Assembly: GCF_003944705.1 (NCBI RefSeq)
Contig: NZ_RWIS01000001.1
Coordinates: 434,001-498,000 of the forward strand
Source: Hymenobacter metallilatus
GTDB lineage: Bacteria; Bacteroidota; Bacteroidia; Cytophagales; Hymenobacteraceae
Length of the DNA: 64,000 nucleotides
Direction of reading: 5' to 3'
A program made the position numbers and the translations under genes. Shown in pieces: positions 53,287-61,613 of the stretch. The number at the start of each line of letters is the position of its first letter. Position 1 is the first letter of the stretch. The notes beneath the pieces are model-generated. The model saw nothing but the letters and a program-made list of their open reading frames with translations, was not told the DNA's origin and ran no database searches.

Positions 53287-54846
53287 ATGTGGACCCGTTT
53301 TCTTCTTTGCCTGCTGCTGGGTGGTATATGCCTTTACGATGTGGTAGCGCAGAAACGCCCGGCCTTGCCTGCTGCCCGGCCATTACCCACTACCCCACCG
53401 CCGGTTATAACAGCGGCCGAAACGGTACCCGCCGCCGACCAGTGGCTGCAACCCGGCGACCGGCTGCAGGTACGCCTGGTGGGTACTCCGGGCTTAAGGG
53501 CATCCTTTCTGAATGGCAAGCCACTGGTGGAGCTGCCGCCGGCCCAGGCCCAGGGTAAACGGGGCGTATATCAGGGCACCTATGTGGTGCAGCCCACCGA
53601 CACGCTGCAAAACCGCCGCATTGAGTTTGAGCTTCTTGGTCCTGACAGTGTCCGGGCCACCACATTCAGCAAAAACAGAATCCGCTTTCTGAACCCGAAT
53701 GCGCCCCAGCTGGCTCTCACCAAAGGGGAGTTGGCTTACCTGAATTATGGGCTGGGCGAAGACCGGCTGGGTGGAGCCAAGCTGGGTTACCTCGACTCGG
53801 CGGTGGTATTGCACCTGACGGGCCGCGTGGGCAACCAGTACCGCGTGCAGCTCTCAGAAACGCAAACCGCCTGGATACCGCAGGAGGTGGTGCGCCTGCT
53901 GCCGCCGGGTGGCTTCGTACCCTCGTCCCTCACCGGCTCCTGGAGTGTATACGGCGACTCGGTATATGACTACGTGCGCCTGCCGCTTACCCAGCGCCTG
54001 CCTTACCGCTCCCAGCTGCTTACCGAGCCCAGCCGGCTTGTCGTTGATGTATTCGGGGCCACCTCCAATACCAACTGGATAACTCAGCGGGAGGGGCTGC
54101 AAGCCGTGGGCGACGTAACCTACGAGCAGCTGCAGCCGGATGTGTTCCGGATGGTGCTGCACCTGCGCCACCGCCAAAGCTGGGGCTACCATATTGGTTA
54201 CCGCGGCAATACCCTGGAAATTCGGGTAAAGCGGCCACCCCGGCAGCTGCGCCTGCGGGGGCTTACAGTAGCCATAGACGCGGGCCACGGCGGCACCAAC
54301 GTGGGGGCCACCAGCGCCAGCGGAGCCCAGGAGAAAGACCTGACACTGGCCATTGCCCTGAAGCTACGGCAGGCGCTGGAGCAGGCTGGTGCCCGGGTGC
54401 TCATGACCCGCACTACCGATGTCACTGTGGATAATGCCGACCGGGTGCTGCAATTCCGCCGCCTGCACCCCGATGTGCTCATCAGCATCCACGTTAACTC
54501 GGCGGGCAATACCAGCACCCAGGGCACCAGTACTTACTACCGCTACCTGGCTTTCCGGCCTCTGTCGGTGGCACTGTATGAGCAGATGCGCGACACTGGC
54601 CTGGCTGGCTTTGGCAACGTCGGCAGTTTCAATTTTGGCCTCAACGGCCCCACCGAGTACCCCAATGCCCTGGTCGAAACTGCCTTCCTCTCGAATCCGG
54701 CGGACGAAAAGCGGCTGACGGATCCGCAGTTTCAGCAGCAGATGGCAGTAGCCATGAAGCGGGGGCTGGAGCAGTTTCTGCGGACAACCCGGGCCCCGGG
54801 CCCGCGCGGCTGGCTGCTGGGCAGACCCGCCCTCAGTGTCCGCTAA
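53287..54846 (+). CDS. N-acetylmuramoyl-L-alanine amidase
   Basis: A 519-residue cell-wall hydrolase. A signal peptide (about 1-21) is followed by an N-terminal domain with an SH3-like part (about 140-195, ending AWIPQEVVRLLP) and an AMIN-like beta domain (about 200-310). The amidase_3 domain (about 320-500) shows the zinc ligands in VAIDAGHGGTN (His), GAQEKDLTL (Glu) and SIHVNSAG (His), and the catalytic Glu in ALVETAFLSN. It cleaves the amide bond between muramic acid and the stem peptide, for cell separation. ATG at 53287 is used; TTG at 53275 and GTG at 53281 are alternatives. Confidence 0.9.
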   Translation: MWTRFLLCLLLGGICLYDVVAQKRPALPAARPLPTTPPPVITAAETVPAADQWLQPGDRLQVRLVGTPGLRASFLNGKPLVELPPAQAQGKRGVYQGTYVVQPTDTLQNRRIEFELLGPDSVRATTFSKNRIRFLNPNAPQLALTKGELAYLNYGLGEDRLGGAKLGYLDSAVVLHLTGRVGNQYRVQLSETQTAWIPQEVVRLLPPGGFVPSSLTGSWSVYGDSVYDYVRLPLTQRLPYRSQLLTEPSRLVVDVFGATSNTNWITQREGLQAVGDVTYEQLQPDVFRMVLHLRHRQSWGYHIGYRGNTLEIRVKRPPRQLRLRGLTVAIDAGHGGTNVGATSASGAQEKDLTLAIALKLRQALEQAGARVLMTRTTDVTVDNADRVLQFRRLHPDVLISIHVNSAGNTSTQGTSTYYRYLAFRPLSVALYEQMRDTGLAGFGNVGSFNFGLNGPTEYPNALVETAFLSNPADEKRLTDPQFQQQMAVAMKRGLEQFLRTTRAPGPRGWLLGRPALSVR

Positions 54847-55169
54847 AGCGTTGGGAGAAACCGGCGCCGGCGTAGCTGCTGCTTTCCAAATGATGGCCCG
54901 GATGGTAAAGGCCGCAACCAGAGGTAGCCGGACATAGGAGTGCCTGCACCCGGGGTGAGGTGCCTGTATCAGCAGAAGGCGCGGGGCAAGGTATACGGGC
55001 ATATTACGGAGCCTGCCTATAGCATTTTAGCAAAAAATAGTTGCTCCCGGACACCAAAGCCGCAGGATGAGCTCTACCTTATTGGTGGCCAATGCGTACA
55101 GCCCCCGCAGGCGGGGCCTGGCGTGCGGCCAGCCCGTTCTTTTACTTCCTCAAACACCCACTTTCATTT
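54847..55169. other. Intergenic region with no recognised gene
   Basis: Separates the amidase gene from the MFS carrier. It contains CCCCCGC/GCGGGG stem sequences near 55098-55120 and a copy of GGTAAAGGCCGCAAC (54905-54919) that also occurs near 1055. No protein frame is convincing. Confidence 0.5.
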
Positions 55170-56573
55170 ATGGCAAACGACTCGTTACTCGACCGGAGCC
55201 GCACCATTGCCGGGCCAGGCTACAACCGCTGGCTGGTACCTCCAGCGGCCCTGGCTGTGCACCTCGCCATTGGGCAGGCCTACGCATTCAGTGTATTCAA
55301 GAAGCCCCTGGGAGCCCTCATCAGCGGCAACCCCGATGCCCCCGCCCCCACCGACTGGACTCCGGGACAATTAGGCGTTATTTTCTCCATTGCTATTGTG
55401 CTGCTCGGGCTTTCGGCGGCGGTGTTTGGCAAGTGGCTGGAGCGGGTGGGTCCGCGCAAGGCCATGCTGGCCTCGGCACTGTGCTTCGGGGGCGGCTTCT
55501 TTATTGCGGCCCTGGGCGTACACCTGCACAACATCTGGCTGGTATATTTTGGCTACGGCTTTGTGGGAGGTATCGGGCTGGGCATAGGCTATATCTCGCC
55601 CGTTAGTACCCTTATCAAATGGTTCCCCGACCGCAAGGGCGTAGCTACCGGTATGGCCATTATGGGATTTGGAGGCGGAGCCATGATTGGCTCTCCTCTG
55701 GCCGTTACCCTCATGGACCACTTTAAGGCAGCGGGCACCGGTTCGCTGGGGGTAGCCGCTACGTTTCTGGCCATGGGCCTGATTTATCTGCTGTTCATGC
55801 AGTTCGGCGTCTGGACCATTCGGGTACCGGCCGACGACTGGAAGCCTGCAGGCTACACGCCCCCAACCGACCACAACGCCCTCATTACTACGGGCAACGT
55901 AACGGCCGATAATGCCATCAAAACGCCGCAGTTCTGGCTGTTGTGGGTGGTGCTGTGCATGAACGTAACGGCGGGTATCGGGGTGCTCGAAACGGCGTCG
56001 CCGCTTATTCAGGAAACCTTTTCGGATGCGGCCCTGGGCACCGGCCGGGGCGTAACGGCCGCGGCGGCGGCGGGTTTTGTGGGCCTCCTGAGCCTGTTCA
56101 ACCTGCTGGGACGCTTCTTCTGGTCGTCGGCTTCGGATAAGCTGGGCCGTAAAACTACGTATGCCATTTACTTCGGCCTGGGCATATTGCTGTATGCCTT
56201 GGTGCCTACCCTGGGAGCTGGGGCCCAGCTCACGCTGTTTGTGGTTGTGTCCTGCATTATTCTCACCATGTACGGTGGGGGCTTTGCTACCATTCCCGCT
56301 TACCTCTCCGATTTGTTCGGCAAGCTGCAGGTGGGGGCCATTCATGGCCGCCTGCTCACGGCCTGGAGCACGGCTGGGGTACTGGGCCCAGTAATTGTAA
56401 ACTACCTGCACACCAACGCGAAAAGCAATGGTTTAACCGGCGCAGCCGCCTACCAGTCGGTTTTCTACACCATGGCGGGCCTGCTGGTGGTGGGCCTGAT
56501 TGCCAACTTCCTGGTACGGCCCGTGGCGGAGCAGTATTTTGAGAAAGAAACGGCCAAGAAAGTAGCTGCGTAA
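55170..56573 (+). CDS. OFA-type MFS transporter
   Basis: A 467-residue twelve-helix major facilitator of the oxalate/formate antiporter family. Motif A-like GKWLERVGPRKAML lies after helix 2 (about 85-98), and GGIGLGIGYISPVSTLIKWFPDRKG with the helix-5 region are OFA characteristics; the second half has a matching SDKLGRKTTY motif. It should exchange a small carboxylate. The next gene encodes a small helical protein of the class found with OFA carriers. ATG at 55170 is chosen because the family begins near MANDSLLDRSRTI; upstream frame is not coding. Confidence 0.88.
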   Translation: MANDSLLDRSRTIAGPGYNRWLVPPAALAVHLAIGQAYAFSVFKKPLGALISGNPDAPAPTDWTPGQLGVIFSIAIVLLGLSAAVFGKWLERVGPRKAMLASALCFGGGFFIAALGVHLHNIWLVYFGYGFVGGIGLGIGYISPVSTLIKWFPDRKGVATGMAIMGFGGGAMIGSPLAVTLMDHFKAAGTGSLGVAATFLAMGLIYLLFMQFGVWTIRVPADDWKPAGYTPPTDHNALITTGNVTADNAIKTPQFWLLWVVLCMNVTAGIGVLETASPLIQETFSDAALGTGRGVTAAAAAGFVGLLSLFNLLGRFFWSSASDKLGRKTTYAIYFGLGILLYALVPTLGAGAQLTLFVVVSCIILTMYGGGFATIPAYLSDLFGKLQVGAIHGRLLTAWSTAGVLGPVIVNYLHTNAKSNGLTGAAAYQSVFYTMAGLLVVGLIANFLVRPVAEQYFEKETAKKVAA

Positions 56574-56606
56574 GCGCCTTATCCTTTTACCCCGACTTGC
56601 TTTACC

Positions 56607-56750
56607 ATGGACTCAAACACTTCGGCTTCTTCCCCTGAAGCAACTTCTAGTTCTACCGGCTCGGTTGTTATTGCCTGGCTGTTTGTGGGCATTCCATTGC
56701 TCTGGGGCGTATCCCAGACGTTCATTAAAGCGCTGGCCCTCTTTAAATAG
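56607..56750 (+). CDS. MFS transporter small subunit (47 residues)
   Basis: A short membrane protein, 47 residues, easily missed by length cut-offs. A Ser/Thr-rich N-terminus (1-17) leads into one membrane helix with VIAWLFVGIPLLWGVSQTFIK and a Lys end. It starts 33 bases after the OFA carrier. Small subunits of this shape are annotated beside OFA-family carriers in other bacteria; the assignment rests on context plus composition. Confidence 0.75.
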   Translation: MDSNTSASSPEATSSSTGSVVIAWLFVGIPLLWGVSQTFIKALALFK

Positions 56751-56776
56751 GTTTTACGCGCTAACTTTTTCATCTT

Positions 56777-56810
56777 CAGAAGCACCCAAGCGGGTGCTTC
56801 TGCTGTTTTT
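56777..56810 (+). terminator. Terminator of the OFA carrier operon
   Basis: CAGAAGCACCC/GGGTGCTTCTG eleven-base stem with a four-base loop, then a T run. Confidence 0.88.
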
Positions 56811-56846
56811 AGCCTGGCGCACCTGGTTTTGCCCCGCTACTTCTCC

Positions 56847-57266
56847 ATGAATTCGAGTTCTTCCGGCCCCTCCTCGGTGGTGCTGCTCACCTCCTTTACC
56901 GACAATATTGCGGCGCACCTGGCCAAAAACCAGCTGGAAGCGGCTGGTATTCCGTGCTTTCTGAGCAATGAGAACCGGCCTTACGGGGCCATGCTCGGGG
57001 CAGTGCGCCTCTTTGTGCGGGCCCCGGATGTAGCGGCCGCCCAGGAGGCGCTACAGCCCCGGCACAGCGTCATGCATGCCCTCTCCGACGAAGCAGAGGC
57101 AGCTACAGGGGTACGCTGCCCCCGCTGCCAGCATCCTGATGTGATGTGCCGCCACCAGCCCCAGCCTTCCGATAACCTGTTCGTGAAACTGCGCCTGTGG
57201 CTGTTGGCCCCCGAAAAGCCGCAGTGCCACTGCTTTCAGTGCGGCTTCGATTTTGAAGGTGAATAA
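56847..57266 (+). CDS. DUF2007-like protein with zinc ribbon
   Basis: A 139-residue protein. Residues 10-85 match the DUF2007 (putative signal transducing) fold: LLTSFTDNIAAHLAKNQLEAAGIPCFLSNE. A CPRC...CHCFQCGFDF cysteine set (about 96-136) makes a C-terminal zinc ribbon. Function unknown. ATG at 56847 is used. Confidence 0.75.
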   Translation: MNSSSSGPSSVVLLTSFTDNIAAHLAKNQLEAAGIPCFLSNENRPYGAMLGAVRLFVRAPDVAAAQEALQPRHSVMHALSDEAEAATGVRCPRCQHPDVMCRHQPQPSDNLFVKLRLWLLAPEKPQCHCFQCGFDFEGE

Positions 57267-57466
57267 ATGTGGGAGGCTGAGCATTGTAGCTACATATATC
57301 GTGGCGGCAGGGTATCTTGCCCCTGTATCATCCGGAAATACGGCCTTGTCGGCATCACCCGCATTATACTATGGGTGCTGCCTGAACTCTTCCGGCGGCA
57401 TTCAATGTAAGGCATATGCCCCCAATTTGCAGACGCACTTCTACTCTTGTACCCCCCATCTACCCT

Positions 57467-58870
57467 ATGTCGTTTTTTAGTACTGCTTTGAAGTACAGTC
57501 TGTCTGTTTTCATGATGACCGGTTTGCTGGCCGGCTGCTCCGGCAAGGAGTCGGATTCAACCAAGCCCGCTGACCCGAGCCCACCTACTACGCCTACCCC
57601 CACTCAGTATGGCACTCCCTTCGCGGGCGTACCCGACCGGCAGGATGCGGCTCTGTACCAGGTGAACATGCGGGCCTTCAGCGCGGGAGGAAAATTTGCC
57701 GGCGTTACGGCCCGCCTGGATTCCATTAAGGCACTGGGAGTTAATACCATTTATCTGATGCCCGTGTACCCTATTGGCTCGTTGCGGGGCGTCAACTCCC
57801 CCTACGCCGTGCAGGAGTACACCACCGTAAATCCGGAGTTTGGTACCCTCACCGATTTGCGGGCCCTAGTAGATGGGGCCCACCAGCGGGGCCTGGCGGT
57901 GATACTGGACTGGGTGGCCAACCACACCAGCTGGGATAACGCCTGGATTCAGCAGCACCCCGACTGGTATCAGCAGAACGGCGCCGGTCAGATAATCAGC
58001 CCACCCAACAGTGGTTTTACGGATGTGGCTCAACTGAATTTCTCGAGTGCCCCTATGCGCCTAGCCATGATTTCGGCCATGAAATCCTGGGTGTACACGG
58101 CCAACGTAGACGGGTTTCGCTGCGACTACGCCGATGCTCCGCCGGTTGATTTCTGGAAGCAGGCCGTAGACACGCTGCGGGCCATCAAAACCCACAAGCT
58201 CCTGCTCCTGGCAGAGGGTAACCGTAGCAACCACTTCACCGCCGGTTTCGATTACATTTTTGGCTTTAATTTCTACGGCGGTATTTATCAGGTGTACAAA
58301 AACGGCTCCTCAGCCACCACCTTCGATGCCCTCAATACCTCCGAGTACGCAGGGGCTACCAACGGCCAGCAGGTAGTGCGCTACACCACCAACCACGATG
58401 TAAACGGCTCCGACGGTACCCCCGTCGCGCTGTTTGGTGGTCAGAGCGGGGCGTTGTCGGCGTTTGTAGTGGCCAGCCTCTATAGAGGCGTACCCATGGT
58501 GTATAACGGCCAGGAGGCGGGCATGAGCACGGCTATTCCTTTTCCGTTTACTTCCGTGAAGGTGCAGTGGGATACACAGCCAGCCATTACAAAAGCCCAC
58601 AAGCAACTTCTGAAGGCCCGTGCGGCTAGTCCGGCGCTGCGCCGCGGTACCCCCACCGGCTACAGCACCGCCAATGTGTGTGCTTTCACCAAAACCGATG
58701 GCACCGACCAAGCGTTTGTGCTGGCTAACACCCGTAATACTGCGGTGCAGTACACCGTACCCGCAGCCCTGGCTAACTCCACCTGGACCGATGCCCTGCG
58801 TGGCGGCTCCGTAGTGGTAGGCACCACTATTACACTACCGGCTTACGGGTATCTGGTTCTGCGGAAATAG
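57467..58870 (+). CDS. GH13 alpha-amylase-family lipoprotein
   Basis: A 467-residue lipoprotein with lipobox GLLAGC. The (beta/alpha)8 barrel begins at about residue 60; DWVANHTSWDN is the first conserved region, the nucleophile is the Asp in DGFRCDYAD (about 215), the acid/base is the Glu in LLLAEGNR (about 248) and the third acid is in TTNHDVNGS (about 310). A C-terminal beta-domain (about 405-467) closes the chain. It hydrolyses alpha-1,4 glucans at the cell surface; together with the pullulanase this suggests starch or glycogen use. The ATG at 57467 starts the signal peptide. Confidence 0.9.
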   Translation: MSFFSTALKYSLSVFMMTGLLAGCSGKESDSTKPADPSPPTTPTPTQYGTPFAGVPDRQDAALYQVNMRAFSAGGKFAGVTARLDSIKALGVNTIYLMPVYPIGSLRGVNSPYAVQEYTTVNPEFGTLTDLRALVDGAHQRGLAVILDWVANHTSWDNAWIQQHPDWYQQNGAGQIISPPNSGFTDVAQLNFSSAPMRLAMISAMKSWVYTANVDGFRCDYADAPPVDFWKQAVDTLRAIKTHKLLLLAEGNRSNHFTAGFDYIFGFNFYGGIYQVYKNGSSATTFDALNTSEYAGATNGQQVVRYTTNHDVNGSDGTPVALFGGQSGALSAFVVASLYRGVPMVYNGQEAGMSTAIPFPFTSVKVQWDTQPAITKAHKQLLKARAASPALRRGTPTGYSTANVCAFTKTDGTDQAFVLANTRNTAVQYTVPAALANSTWTDALRGGSVVVGTTITLPAYGYLVLRK

Positions 58871-58898
58871 GCCGCAGATTTCTTTTCTCTTCAGGCGT

Positions 58899-59525
58899 AT
58901 GATGCGGAAGGCTGACCCCGGATTGAGCAAGGCAGAGCAGGAACGGCAGCGCTGGAACCGGGCCTTGCTGGATACTACCTGGCGCAGTACCCGCTTCAAT
59001 ACCCAGCCCAACACGCTGCTGATGGAAGCTATCCAGGGCCGCCCGCCCGGCACGGCTCTGGATATGCACATGGGTGAGGGGCGTAATGCGCTGTACCTGG
59101 CCCGGCAGGGCTGGCAGGTTACGGGCGTGGACGTAGCGGAACAGGCACTGGCATTTGCCCGCCACCGCGCCACCGAGTTGGGCGTACCGCTAAGTACTAT
59201 TGCCCAGGATAGCACTACCTATGACTGGGGCTACCACCGCTGGGACCTGATTGTACTTTGTTACGCCGATGAAGAGGCACATGCCACTCAGGCCGCGGCG
59301 GCGCTGCGGCCTGGTGGCTTGATGGTAGTAGAAAATTTTCACTCAGACCTCAACCTGACAAGGCCTGCCCCCGATGGAAAGCCCCTGGGCTTTCGTACCA
59401 ATGAGCTCCCGCGCCTGTACGCCGCCGCAGGCTTGCGGATAGTGCGCTACGCCGAACCCCTCGCTCCTGCCGACTTTTCCCGCGAAACTCACCGGCTGGT
59501 ACAGTTGGTAGCCCAAAAGCCCTAG
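58899..59525 (+). CDS. Class I SAM-dependent methyltransferase
   Basis: A 208-residue enzyme with the Rossmann methyltransferase motif I ALDMHMGEGRNALYLA (about 52-67), motif II near VTGVDVAEQAL and motif IV WDLIVLCYADEE. It resembles the tellurite-resistance TehB/thiopurine-like group, small-molecule methyltransferases. Substrate unknown. It begins 28 bases after the amylase stop and is convergent with moeA, whose stop is 7 bases after its own. Confidence 0.82.
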   Translation: MMRKADPGLSKAEQERQRWNRALLDTTWRSTRFNTQPNTLLMEAIQGRPPGTALDMHMGEGRNALYLARQGWQVTGVDVAEQALAFARHRATELGVPLSTIAQDSTTYDWGYHRWDLIVLCYADEEAHATQAAAALRPGGLMVVENFHSDLNLTRPAPDGKPLGFRTNELPRLYAAAGLRIVRYAEPLAPADFSRETHRLVQLVAQKP

Positions 59526-59532
59526 GGCTTGC

Positions 59533-60771
59533 TCATTGCCGGAACCGCCACACCCGCAGCACCGTGCCGGCCGGGAAAAGCTCCTGCTCCGGGGGCAGCT
59601 CCAGAAAGCCGGCGGAGGTGAGCAGACTGGCCATGTCGCCGGAGCCGCCAGCCCGTTCGGGCGTGGCCAGCAGGCGGCCGTCGGGGCCGGGGCCCAGGCT
59701 TACCAGCTTGAAGTGCGTGATGCGCGGTTTAAATACTACATCTTCGGTAAGCACGGCCGGAACGGGGCCGCCCAACGCCACACTGCCGAAATTGGTGCCT
59801 TCAGGCTGCTGCGCGGCCAGCAGCCAGGGCCGGGCGTAGCGGTAGAAGTTCACAAACGTGGACACGGGGTTGCCGGGCAAGGCAAACACTACGGCGCCGC
59901 CGGACTGCCGGCCGAACCAGAACGGCTTACCGGGCCGCTGCCCTACTTCGTGAAACAGCTGCTCTACGCCCAGCACCCGCAGGGTTTCGGGCAGGAAATC
60001 AGCCTTCCCCTTCGATACCCCCCCACTCAGCACTACGGCATCAAACCCGGTCAGCAGAGCGGGCAGCCCCTGGCGCAACGCAGCGGGGTCATCGTCGAAG
60101 TGAAATGCCTCGGCCTCAGCTCCGGCCTGCCAGGCGGCAGCTTGCAGCATCAGGGCGTTGGAGCGCCGGATTTGGTGGGCCTGGGGCTGCTCGGTGATGG
60201 GCACTAGCTCGTCGCCGGTACTCACCACGGCCACCCGGGGCCGGCGGGCCACGGCCACGGTAGCGGCTCCCACCGTGGCGGCTACCGCCATTTCGGCGGG
60301 CTCCAGGCGGGTGCCGGCGGGCACCAGCAGGTCGCCCCGGTGGCGGTCGGCGGCTTGGGTGTGTACGTTGTGGCCTGCGTGGGGTGCGGGTACCTGCACC
60401 GTGCCCCAGCGCTGGCCGGCGTCATCGGTGCGGAACGTGAGGTCTTCGTAACGAATTACCGTATCAAGGTTGGAAGGCAGAGCAGCTCCGGTCATGATTT
60501 CTACGGCAGCAGCGGCATCCTGCGCCGGCACGGGCGGCTGCCCCGCAAACTGGGTGCTTTCGATGCGAAACTCCGTTTGGCCCGCTGCCAGCGCCGCGTA
60601 GCGTAGGGCCATACCATCCATGGCTACCCGGTTGAAGGGCGGAAAGTCCCGGTCGGCGCGCAGGTCTTCGCGCAGGATGCGGCCGGCGGCCAGTGGCAGC
60701 GAGAGGTACTCGGAGGGCAGCGGCTGCACGGTGGATGCCACCAGCCGGGTTGCTTCGTCAACTGAAATCAT
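59533..60771 (-). CDS. moeA: Molybdopterin molybdotransferase MoeA
   Basis: A 412-residue enzyme that inserts molybdate into adenylylated molybdopterin. Motifs: PFNRVAMDGMAL (about 59-70) in the N-terminal domain, AEMAVAATVG, a MPT-binding domain with VSTGDELV and LSGGVSKGKADFLP, and the PGNPVST signature (about 313). The start is ATG at 60771. It is divergent from moaC, with a palindrome cluster in between. Confidence 0.95.
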   Translation of the reverse strand: MISVDEATRLVASTVQPLPSEYLSLPLAAGRILREDLRADRDFPPFNRVAMDGMALRYAALAAGQTEFRIESTQFAGQPPVPAQDAAAAVEIMTGAALPSNLDTVIRYEDLTFRTDDAGQRWGTVQVPAPHAGHNVHTQAADRHRGDLLVPAGTRLEPAEMAVAATVGAATVAVARRPRVAVVSTGDELVPITEQPQAHQIRRSNALMLQAAAWQAGAEAEAFHFDDDPAALRQGLPALLTGFDAVVLSGGVSKGKADFLPETLRVLGVEQLFHEVGQRPGKPFWFGRQSGGAVVFALPGNPVSTFVNFYRYARPWLLAAQQPEGTNFGSVALGGPVPAVLTEDVVFKPRITHFKLVSLGPGPDGRLLATPERAGGSGDMASLLTSAGFLELPPEQELFPAGTVLRVWRFRQ

Positions 60772-60853
60772 AGGTACGAATGTAGGGCAAGCAGTAGCTT
60801 GCGCCTTAACCAACGGGTGTGGGCGCTGGTTGTTTGGATGAGAAGTGGCCGCT

Positions 60854-61046
60854 GTAGCCGAGACGCGACACTTCGCGTCTCGGCGCGTTGATGATCTGAA
60901 ACTGCGTCTATGAAACGAACCTGATGCAGAAGCCGCTACACGTCATGCAGAGGCGCAGCCGAAGTATGACGTTCATACGTAGCCAGACAACTTCCTGCAC
61001 CGCTCCAACGTCAGCAACGATAAGACGCGAAGTGTCGCGTCTCTAC
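60854..61046. repeat. Palindrome cluster between moeA and moaC
   Basis: Left arm GAGACGCGACACTTCGCGTCT (60860-60880) pairs perfectly with 61023-61043; each arm is itself a palindrome (AGACGCGA-TCGCGTCT). Inside the loop is an inner CGTCAT/ATGACG pair (60941-60971) of the GTCATGC family. The remaining 350-base spacer (60772-61124) holds no gene. Confidence 0.85.
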
Positions 61047-61055
61047 ATTAGCTGG

Positions 61056-61063
61056 TACCTTCG
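61056..61063 (+). promoter_or_regulatory. -7-like box TACCTTCG for moaC
   Basis: One mismatch to TAnnTTTG, 61 bases before the moaC start. No -33 TTG in register. It lies just downstream of the palindrome. Confidence 0.35.
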
Positions 61064-61124
61064 TACAGCCTGCTTATTCTTCACCTTCCGCAACCGGCGC
61101 AAGCTACAGCTTACGCTACCGTGT

Positions 61125-61613
61125 ATGTCCGACTCCGCTAAACTTACCCACCTCAACGATGCCGGCCAGCCGGCCATGGTGGACGTGGGTGCCAAACAAC
61201 CGACCCGCCGCGTGGCGCGGGCCCGTAGCCGGGTGGTACTCGGCCCCGACATCATAGCCCTGGTACGGGAAGGCGACCTGCCCACCCGCAAGGGCCCCGT
61301 GTTTCAGACGGCTATATTGGCTGGTATTATGGGGGCCAAGCGTACCTCGGAGCTGATTCCGCTCTGCCACCCGCTGGGCCTGGATAACTGCCAGGTAACT
61401 GTTGAGGTGGATGGCCCCGATGCCGTGCTGATTGAGTGCACGGCCACCGTGACGGGCAAAACCGGGGTGGAAATGGAGGCCCTCACCGGGGCCTCGGTGG
61501 CGGCCCTTACCATCTACGACATGTGCAAGGCCCTCTCGCACGACATTCTCATTCAGGAAACCCGCCTCATTAGCAAAACCGGCGGCAAACAGGACTTCCA
61601 CCATGCCGGATAA
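61125..61613 (+). CDS. moaC: Cyclic pyranopterin monophosphate synthase MoaC
   Basis: A 162-residue enzyme of the second step in molybdopterin synthesis. KRTSELIPLCHPLGLDNC and EMEALTGASVAALTIYDM hold the active-site His, Lys and acidic residues. ATG at 61125 fits the usual start near MSDSAKLTHLN. The stop overlaps the start of the next gene by 11 bases, indicating an operon. Confidence 0.95.
   Translation: MSDSAKLTHLNDAGQPAMVDVGAKQPTRRVARARSRVVLGPDIIALVREGDLPTRKGPVFQTAILAGIMGAKRTSELIPLCHPLGLDNCQVTVEVDGPDAVLIECTATVTGKTGVEMEALTGASVAALTIYDMCKALSHDILIQETRLISKTGGKQDFHHAG

Noticed and set aside
54940..55374. Plus-strand frame upstream of the MFS carrier
   Set aside because: Its reading frame overlaps the carrier start out of frame, has no motif, and codon use is unlike neighbours.
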